The notes beneath the pieces were generated by a model. It worked only from the letters and a program-made list of their open reading frames with translations. It was not told the DNA's origin and ran no database searches. Of a stretch of 64,000 nt of DNA, positions 58,172 to 64,000 are shown piece after piece (the stretch's first letter is position 1; each line of letters starts with the position of its first letter). This DNA is from Hymenobacter nivis (lineage in GTDB: Bacteria > Bacteroidota > Bacteroidia > Cytophagales > Hymenobacteraceae): positions 1 to 64,000 of the forward strand of contig NZ_RCYZ01000003.1 in the NCBI RefSeq assembly GCF_006439025.1. The letters are read 5' to 3'. Position numbers and translations under genes: made by a program.

Positions 58172-61171
58172 TTAGAAGGAAGCCGATAGGCCTAGGGTAA
58201 ACGTCCGGGTCTTGGGGTAAAAATTCTGGTTGTCGATGCCCGGCGTGAGGCCCCCGATGTTGATTTCGGGGTCGATGCCCCGGTACTTGGTGACGATGAA
58301 TAGGTTGTTGCTGCTCACGTAGAAGCGCAGCGCCTGCACGTATTGCGTGTGCGGCCGCAGGGTGTAGCCCAGGGTGGCGTTGTCGAGGCGCAGGTACGAG
58401 CCGCTCTCCAGGAAGCGGTCGGAAATGAGGTAGCCGTTGATGTCGTTGAACGACTCGCCCAGCGTGAAGCGCGGGATGTTTTGCAGGCGCGCGTCGGCGG
58501 GGTTGTTGAGGCCAGCCAGGGTGGCGTTCAGGATTTTGTTGCCATACACGCCGCGCACCAAGAAGTTCAGGTCGAAGGCCTTGTAGGTAAAGGTGTTGGC
58601 CCAGCCGTAAATCAGCTTGGGCTGGGCGCTGCCCACTTCCTGCATGTCGGTGGTGAGGGGCTGGGTGGCCGTCACGCTGCCGTCGGCCTTCTGGTAGGTG
58701 CTCACGCCCTGCTCGTTTTTGCCCAGGTAGTGCCACAGCTTGAAGGTGCCGAGCGGCGAGCCGGGCTGCACAATCTGGCTGTAGTTGCCGCTCTGGCCCT
58801 TGCCGCCGAGCTGCGCCGTCTGGATGTAGGGAATCGTGAAGCGGTCGGTGCTCAGGTTGTCGATGCGGTTGGTGTTGTGCGAAAAATTCAGCGACGAGCG
58901 CCAGGTGAAGGCCCCCGTTTGCACCGGCACCACGCTCAGGGCCACCTCGATGCCGCGGTTGGTCATGCTGCCCACGTTGGCGGTGTAGGTGGTGTACTGA
59001 AACTCGGTGCTTGACACGGGCAGCACGTCGTCAATCAAGTCGCTGGTTTTCTTGATGTAGTAGTCCACCGAGCCCGTGATGCGGTTCTTGAACAGGCCGA
59101 AGTCCAGGCCGATGTTGGCGGTGGCGGTGCTCTCCCACTTCAGGTCGGGGTTTTCGTTGCGCACGGCGTTCACCACGTTCGAAATGGCGCCGTTGTTCAG
59201 GTACTTGCTGCTGCCGGGCGGCGTGCCGTAGATGAGGATGGCCGAGAAGGCGTCGAAGCCCTGGCTGTTGCCCGACACGCCGTAGCCGGCCCGCAGCTTC
59301 AGGTCCGAAAACAGGTCGCGGCCCCGCATGAACTCCTCGTTGATGATGCGCCAGCCCACGGCCGCCGTGGGGAAGTAGCCGTAGCGGTTGTTCACGCCGA
59401 ACACCGACGAGCCGTCGCGCCGCAGCGACACCTGCGCCAGGTAGCGGTCGCCGTACTGGTACTGGGCGCGGGCGTACTGCGAGAGGAGCCGCAGGGTGGA
59501 AATGGGGTTGTTGTCGAATGCAATTTGCGCCAGCGACGACGGGTTGGACAAGTACAGATTATTGAACCCCAGCGCGTTGTTGGCAAAATTCTGGGTCGTG
59601 ATGCCGAAGCCGTCGTTGGTGCGGTCCTGCTGGTACGAGTAGCCGGCCAGCAGCTGCACGCTGTGCAGGCCCAAGGTGCGGTCGTAGTTGGCGTAGGCCT
59701 CCAGCACGTCGTTGGTGTTCACGTACTCGGCGCGGCGGGCCACCCCGCCCAGGTTCACTGCCAGGCCCGACTGGCTGTTGAGGTAGCTGCTGTAGTTGGT
59801 TTGGGCGCGCTGGGTCGAGCCGCTCAGCGTGAATTTCAGGCCCGTGAGCACGTCCACCTGCACCAGGCCGTTGACCAGCGTTTTGCTGTCCTTGGTCACG
59901 TAGGTGTTGTTGTTGGCCAGCGAGAGCGGGTTGAGCGTGCCCTGGCCCGTGCGGGTGTAGTTTTCCTTGTAGCTGCCGTCGGCGTTGTAGGGGCTCACCG
60001 TGGGCAGGTAAAACAGCATGCCCGGCAGCACCTGGGCCTGCGGAATGTCGTTTTGGGTGGTGCTGCTATTGATGATGTTCACGCCCAGCTTGAGGCGGTT
60101 GTTGAAAAAGCGCTGGTTGATGAACCCGCGGTAGATGAGGCGCTCCAGCGACGTATTAATTAGGGCCCCGTTGTTTTTCAGGTAGTTCACGCTGGCGCCG
60201 TAGTCCGTGGCGTTGGCCGAGCCCGCGAACGAGAGGTTGTGGTTGGTGGCGTAGCTGGTGCGCTCGATCAGGTCCTGCCAGTTGGTGTTCGAGCCGTCGT
60301 CGTCGGTGGGCGTGGTCAGGGGCCGGGTTTTGTTGTCGGCCAGGTACTGGCGCAGCTCGTCGCCGCTGAGCACGTCAATCTTTTTCGACACCTTGGCCAG
60401 GGCCCCGTAGGCGCTGTAGGTGAGGCGCGACTGGCCCGGCTTGGCCCGCTTAGTGGTGATGATGATGACCCCGTTGGCCGCCCGCGTGCCGTAGATGGCG
60501 GTCGAGGAGGCGTCCTTCAGCACGTCAATCGTGGCGATGTCGTCGGGCGCCAGCAGGTCGATGCTCGCGCCCGGCACGCCGTCGATGACGTAGAACGGCT
60601 CGGTCACCCCCCCGTTCACGGTGCGGATGGTGGAGGGCCCCCGCAGCACCACCGACGGCCGCTGGTTGGGGTCGCCGCTCTTGGTGATGTTCAGGCCGGC
60701 CACCTTGCCTTGCAGCAGCTCGGCGGGCGTGGTGAGCACGCCCTGGTTGAATTCCTCGCTCTTAATGGACGTGACGGCCCCCGTGATGTCGGCGCGGCTG
60801 GCCGTGCCATAGCCAATCACCACTACGTCGTTCAGCTGCTGCGCGTCGGGCAGCAGCGTCACGTTGAGGCTCGTTTGGGCCCCGGCGATAATCTCCTTGC
60901 TCACCGTGCCCACGAACGAGAACACCAGGATGTCGGCCGGGCCGGTGGTTTTGATGCTGTAGGTGCCGTCGGTAGTGGTGGCCACCGCCGCGGTGCCATC
61001 CTTGAGGCGCACCGTGACGCCGGGCAGCGCCGCATTCTTCTCGTCGGTCACGGTGCCCTTCACGGTCTGCTGGGCCAGCGCCGCCGCCGGGGCCCCCAGG
61101 GCCAAGGCCAGCGGTAAAAGCACGCAACGGACGTTTTGGGCAACAGGTTTTGAAAAGTACTGATTGGTCAT
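58172..61171 (-). CDS. SusC/RagA TonB-dependent transporter (second, no STN)
   Basis: A 999-residue outer-membrane transporter. The signal peptide spans about residues 1-33 (ending AAALAQQ). A carboxypeptidase-regulatory domain (VKGTVTDEKNAALPGVTVRLKDG) is at ~35-115, the plug motif VVVIGYGTASRADITGAVTSI follows, and the DASSTAIYGTRAANGVIIITTK motif is present. The last strand ends in TRTFTLGLSASF. It has no STN domain, so unlike the first SusC it is not wired to a FecR protein and is probably controlled differently. The open frame reaches 61210, but ATG 61171 (MTNQYFSKP) is nearest the signal. Divergent from the Oar-like receptor. Confidence 0.93.
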   Translation of the reverse strand: MTNQYFSKPVAQNVRCVLLPLALALGAPAAALAQQTVKGTVTDEKNAALPGVTVRLKDGTAAVATTTDGTYSIKTTGPADILVFSFVGTVSKEIIAGAQTSLNVTLLPDAQQLNDVVVIGYGTASRADITGAVTSIKSEEFNQGVLTTPAELLQGKVAGLNITKSGDPNQRPSVVLRGPSTIRTVNGGVTEPFYVIDGVPGASIDLLAPDDIATIDVLKDASSTAIYGTRAANGVIIITTKRAKPGQSRLTYSAYGALAKVSKKIDVLSGDELRQYLADNKTRPLTTPTDDDGSNTNWQDLIERTSYATNHNLSFAGSANATDYGASVNYLKNNGALINTSLERLIYRGFINQRFFNNRLKLGVNIINSSTTQNDIPQAQVLPGMLFYLPTVSPYNADGSYKENYTRTGQGTLNPLSLANNNTYVTKDSKTLVNGLVQVDVLTGLKFTLSGSTQRAQTNYSSYLNSQSGLAVNLGGVARRAEYVNTNDVLEAYANYDRTLGLHSVQLLAGYSYQQDRTNDGFGITTQNFANNALGFNNLYLSNPSSLAQIAFDNNPISTLRLLSQYARAQYQYGDRYLAQVSLRRDGSSVFGVNNRYGYFPTAAVGWRIINEEFMRGRDLFSDLKLRAGYGVSGNSQGFDAFSAILIYGTPPGSSKYLNNGAISNVVNAVRNENPDLKWESTATANIGLDFGLFKNRITGSVDYYIKKTSDLIDDVLPVSSTEFQYTTYTANVGSMTNRGIEVALSVVPVQTGAFTWRSSLNFSHNTNRIDNLSTDRFTIPYIQTAQLGGKGQSGNYSQIVQPGSPLGTFKLWHYLGKNEQGVSTYQKADGSVTATQPLTTDMQEVGSAQPKLIYGWANTFTYKAFDLNFLVRGVYGNKILNATLAGLNNPADARLQNIPRFTLGESFNDINGYLISDRFLESGSYLRLDNATLGYTLRPHTQYVQALRFYVSSNNLFIVTKYRGIDPEINIGGLTPGIDNQNFYPKTRTFTLGLSASF

Positions 61172-61374
61172 ATAATCCCCGTTTTGGTGGGTTCGTGGAA
61201 TGGCCAGCAAAACACGGACGGGGCCATTATTTTAAAATGACGCGCAGATTACCGTTGTATTTGACGCAGAAATTACAGCACTTAACCGCTGCACTACCGG
61301 GATCCCTACCCCACCGCTGGCGGGCCGAAACGGGCCTTAGGCAGCCTTAAAGCTCACCTAACATTCACATAACA

Positions 61375-61402
61375 TTGCCGCAATACGCCCGCCCTAGTTT
61401 TG
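61375..61402 (+). promoter_or_regulatory. Candidate Bacteroidota promoter for the Oar-like receptor
   Basis: TTG at 61375-61377 and TAGTTTTG at 61395-61402, a perfect match to the TAnnTTTG -7 element, spacer 17 bases. Transcription would start near 61409. Confidence 0.55.
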
Positions 61403-61428
61403 CACCCCTCTAAAGCGAATTATAACAT

Positions 61429-61468
61429 GCGAAATAATTAATACTCGCCTTAGTATTTAATTATTCGC
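61429..61468. promoter_or_regulatory. Inverted repeat, possible operator
   Basis: GCGAAATAATTAATAC, eight bases, then GTATTTAATTATTCGC. The arms are mirror images apart from one-base shifts in the A/T run. It lies 20 bases after the predicted transcription start. Confidence 0.55.
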
Positions 61469-61708
61469 TGGTTTTTTTGATTCTAGTAATTAATTATTTT
61501 CCCGCCATTCAATCCCGGCAATTAATTATTACCACCACTTATAGCGCCGTCCGCACCGTGCCAAACCGTTGCGTTGATGCCAACGACACAATGAAACTGC
61601 AGGCGCCAATTAATTACCAAACGGCCTGCCGTTCCCGGGTTTAATTCTGCGCGCTGGGCCCCTCGCTACTCCTACTGTCTTTCCATCTTTCTACCCATCC
61701 CTTTTTCA

Positions 61709-64000
61709 ATGAAACAACTGTTATTTATTATCCTGGCCGTGCTGCTGACCACGCTGGGCGTGCGCGCCCAGGTAACGACCAGCAGCCTGACCGGCCTAAT
61801 CAAGGACGCCAAGGGCGAGCCGTCCATCGGGGCCACGGTGCGGGCCGTGCACACGCCCAGTGGCACCACCTACGGCGTGGCCACCAACGCCGAGGGCCGG
61901 TTCACCATCCAGAACATGCGCATCGGGGGACCCTACACCGTGGAAATCAGCTACGTGGGGGCCCGCACCGCCACCCGCACCGACGTGGTGCTCCAGCTCG
62001 ACCAGCCCTACGTGCTGAACGTGACGCTGGGCGCGGCCGACACCCAGCTGCAGGAAGTGACGGTGACGGCCAGCAACCCGCGCTCCATCCTGAACTCGGA
62101 CCGCACCGGCTCGGTGACCACCATCGACCGCCGCGCCCTGCAGCGGCTGCCCTCCATCAGCCGCAGCCTCAACGACTTCACGCGCCTCACGCCCCAGGCC
62201 AACGGCAGCGCCATCGGCGGGGGCAGCACCCGCTCGAACTACTTCAGCGTGGACGGTTCGGACTTTAACAACAACTTCGGCATCGGGGGCAACCTGCCGG
62301 CGGGCGGCTCGCCCATTTCGCTCGACGCCATCGAGGAGATTTCGGTGAACGTAACGCCCTACGACGTGCGCCAGTCGGGCTTCACCGGCGCGGCCATCAA
62401 CGCCGTGACGCGCGCTGGCACCAACGACTTCGCGGGCTCGGCCTACGGCTACTTCAACAACCAGAAGTTCCGGGGCGACCGGGTGGGCGACCAGCGCGTG
62501 ATCCTGCAAGACCAGCGCTTTTACCAGTACGGCGCCCGCCTCGGGGGCCCCATCATCAAGAACAAGCTGTTCTTCTTCGGCAACTTCGAAACCGAGGAAA
62601 ACCGCACTCCCGGCCAGCAGCGCACCGCCGCCACGGCCGCCGCGCCCTTCGGCAGCGGCACCAACGTGGCGCGCCCCACGGCCACCGAGCTCGACACGTA
62701 CGCAGCGTTTCTGCGCGAGAAATACGGCTACGACCCCGGCGCCTACCAGGGCTACAGCCTGCTGGCCCCGCGCACCAAAATCCTGGGCCGCATCGACTGG
62801 AACATCGCCCAGAACCACCACTTCAACGTGCGCTACAGCCAGGTGGAGGGCAAAGGCGTGAACTTTCCCAGCACGTCGCGCAGCCCCTTCGGCGGCTACC
62901 GCTACCCCAACCCCAACGGCAACGGCACCTTCCTCGACGGCAGCGGCAACCGCCAGCAGAACTCGGCCCTGTTCTACCAGAACGCCAACTACTTCCAGGA
63001 AGCCAACTTCTACTCGCTGGCGGCCGAGCTGAACTCGACCTTCGGCAAGAACGGCAGCACTACCAACACCCTGCGCGGCACCTACACCCGCCAGAACGAC
63101 CCGCGCAGCTCGCCCAGCAGCACGCTGTTTCCGTTTGTTGACATCCTCAAGGACGGCACGCCGTTTACCTCGTTCGGCACCGAGCCCTTCACCTACGGCA
63201 ACCTGCGCGACGTAAAAATCTACTCCATTAAGGACGACTTTACCTGGGTGCTGGGCCGCCACAACTTCACGGCCGGCTACCAGGGCGACTTCAGCGAAAC
63301 CAAGAACGGCTTCCAGCGCTTCGGCACGGGCTACTACACATTTGCATCGTGGGACGACTTCGCCACCGGCAAAAACCCGGTCGACTTTGGCATCACGTAC
63401 TCGCTGACGCCCGGCTACGAGCAGGCCTTCCCGAGCTTCAAGTACCAGCAGCACGCGCTCTACTTGCAGGATGAGGTGGCCGTGTCGGACCGCCTGCGCA
63501 TCACCGGCGGCCTGCGCGTCGACCTCACGCACTACGCCAACACCCTGCGCTCGTTCCAAAAAGTGGCCGACCTGAATTTTGCTGGCGGCGAGAAAATTGA
63601 CGTGGCGGCCCTGCCCGGCAACCAGGTGCTGTACTCGCCGCGCGTAGGCTTCAACCTCGACGTGCTCGGCAACCGCAGCTTGCAGCTGCGCGGCGGCTCG
63701 GGCATCTTCACGGGCCGCGTGCCCTACGTGTGGATCGTGAGCCAGGCCGGCGACGCGGGCACGCTGCAAATCACGCAGACCTACGGGGCCTCGCAGGGCA
63801 GCGGCAACCCCACAGTGCCGGGCCCCTTCAACCCCGACCCCACCGCCTACCGGCCGACCACGACGCCGGCCCCCGGCACCGTGGTCCCGAGCACCACGTC
63901 GTCGCTGGCCCAAAACTTCCGCTTCCCGCAAACCTGGAAGAGCAGCCTGGCCCTCGACGCCAAACTGCCCGGGGGCATCGTGGGTACGGTGGAGGCCATC
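61709..64000 (+). CDS. Oar-like TonB-dependent receptor (3' end outside window)
   Basis: The frame is open from ATG 61709 to the window edge, 764 codons without a stop, so the gene is only partly seen. Signal peptide MKQLLFIILAVLLTTLGVRAQ. A carboxypeptidase-regulatory domain (residues ~25-110, SLTGLIKDAKGEPSIGATVRAV) is followed by a plug with QLQEVTVTASNPRSIL, DRTGSVTTIDRRALQRLPSISRSLNDFTRLTPQANG and a region of the Oar type, GGSTRSNYFSVDGSDFNNNFGIGGNLPAGG, then ISLDAIEEISVNVTPYDVRQSGFTGAAINAVTRAGTNDFAGSAYGY. These features separate it from SusC-type proteins; Oar proteins bind or import proteins and large ligands. No SusD is seen on this strand within the window. Confidence 0.92.
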   Translation, partial: MKQLLFIILAVLLTTLGVRAQVTTSSLTGLIKDAKGEPSIGATVRAVHTPSGTTYGVATNAEGRFTIQNMRIGGPYTVEISYVGARTATRTDVVLQLDQPYVLNVTLGAADTQLQEVTVTASNPRSILNSDRTGSVTTIDRRALQRLPSISRSLNDFTRLTPQANGSAIGGGSTRSNYFSVDGSDFNNNFGIGGNLPAGGSPISLDAIEEISVNVTPYDVRQSGFTGAAINAVTRAGTNDFAGSAYGYFNNQKFRGDRVGDQRVILQDQRFYQYGARLGGPIIKNKLFFFGNFETEENRTPGQQRTAATAAAPFGSGTNVARPTATELDTYAAFLREKYGYDPGAYQGYSLLAPRTKILGRIDWNIAQNHHFNVRYSQVEGKGVNFPSTSRSPFGGYRYPNPNGNGTFLDGSGNRQQNSALFYQNANYFQEANFYSLAAELNSTFGKNGSTTNTLRGTYTRQNDPRSSPSSTLFPFVDILKDGTPFTSFGTEPFTYGNLRDVKIYSIKDDFTWVLGRHNFTAGYQGDFSETKNGFQRFGTGYYTFASWDDFATGKNPVDFGITYSLTPGYEQAFPSFKYQQHALYLQDEVAVSDRLRITGGLRVDLTHYANTLRSFQKVADLNFAGGEKIDVAALPGNQVLYSPRVGFNLDVLGNRSLQLRGGSGIFTGRVPYVWIVSQAGDAGTLQITQTYGASQGSGNPTVPGPFNPDPTAYRPTTTPAPGTVVPSTTSSLAQNFRFPQTWKSSLALDAKLPGGIVGTVEAI

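Larger units (their letters stand above)
61172..61708. other. Divergent intergenic region, AT-rich
   Basis: No gene in these 537 bases. The right part is markedly AT-rich: AATTAATTA-type blocks recur at about 61435, 61487, 61520 and 61605. It contains the promoter candidate at 61375-61402 and an inverted repeat at 61429-61468. The plus-strand leader from the promoter to the receptor start would be about 300 bases long. Confidence 0.55.

Noticed and set aside
61796..63931. Long open frame on the minus strand (about 711 codons) opposite the Oar-like receptor
   Set aside because: It is a by-product of GC-rich codon use; the plus strand carries a full TonB receptor pattern and the minus frame has no recognisable domain.
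1..64000. CRISPR arrays, rRNA and tRNA genes
   Set aside because: No regularly spaced repeats and no tRNA cloverleaf or rRNA sequence was noticed; a weak tRNA could be missed without a search tool.

Overview
The window looks like a chromosomal segment of a GC-rich Bacteroidota of the Hymenobacter type (Cytophagales). The reasons are high GC, three SusC/Oar-type TonB-dependent receptors, two SusD lipoproteins, an ECF sigma/FecR pair, a lack of Shine-Dalgarno sequences, and inositol synthase, DUF421 and PaoABC-type proteins whose sequence style fits that family. No rRNA, tRNA or CRISPR array was seen.

Left third (1-28.4 kb) is a mosaic of housekeeping, stress and broken genes. It opens with the end of an IS5-type transposase that abuts a truncated epimerase. 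A carboxylesterase, a lone GAF-domain gene lying between two diverged copies of a ~90 bp repeat, and the 3' remnant of an inositol-3-phosphate synthase follow. Next come a Mn catalase, a GH63-like glucosidase, a PQQ-type sugar dehydrogenase, an SDR oxidoreductase and two tandem DUF421 membrane proteins. A set of + strand genes then carries a small unknown protein, isoaspartyl peptidase, cyanophycinase and a fused trehalose-6-phosphate synthase/phosphatase, with a small membrane protein 125 bp further on. After an LEA-like protein, a GT2 glycosyltransferase, a STAS-like protein and a small VbhA-like protein comes a paoABC aldehyde oxidoreductase operon. Its small subunit carries an extra thioredoxin-fold domain in front of an internal Tat signal. 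A lipoprotein, a tyrosine-recombinase remnant and a beta-barrel porin close this part.

Right two thirds (29.3-64 kb) form a glycan-use region aimed at alpha-mannan. A divergent regulatory and metabolic block comes first: GH92 mannosidase and a BadF-type sugar kinase on the minus strand; mannose-6-phosphate isomerase, a DeoR regulator and a sugar porter on the plus strand. An ECF sigma factor, FecR anti-sigma, SusC with an STN signalling domain, SusD, SusE-like protein, GH76 endo-mannanase, a second GH92, a DUF4965 glutaminase-like protein and a DUF4394 lipoprotein follow, all on the plus strand. A minus-strand block then has SusC, SusD, a Ca2+-dependent PI-PLC-like enzyme and a PafA-type alkaline phosphatase. 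An Oar-like TonB receptor runs off the right end.

The parts fit together as surface binding and cutting of mannan (SusCDE, GH76, GH92), uptake, isomerisation of mannose-6-phosphate and phosphorylation of released amino sugar, under sigma/anti-sigma control. The neighbouring PI-PLC/phosphatase SusCD block suggests that the lipid or phospho-linked part of GPI-type mannoproteins may also be used; this is inference. Several very long perfect hairpins sit between genes, and a shared upstream motif links several stress-type genes.
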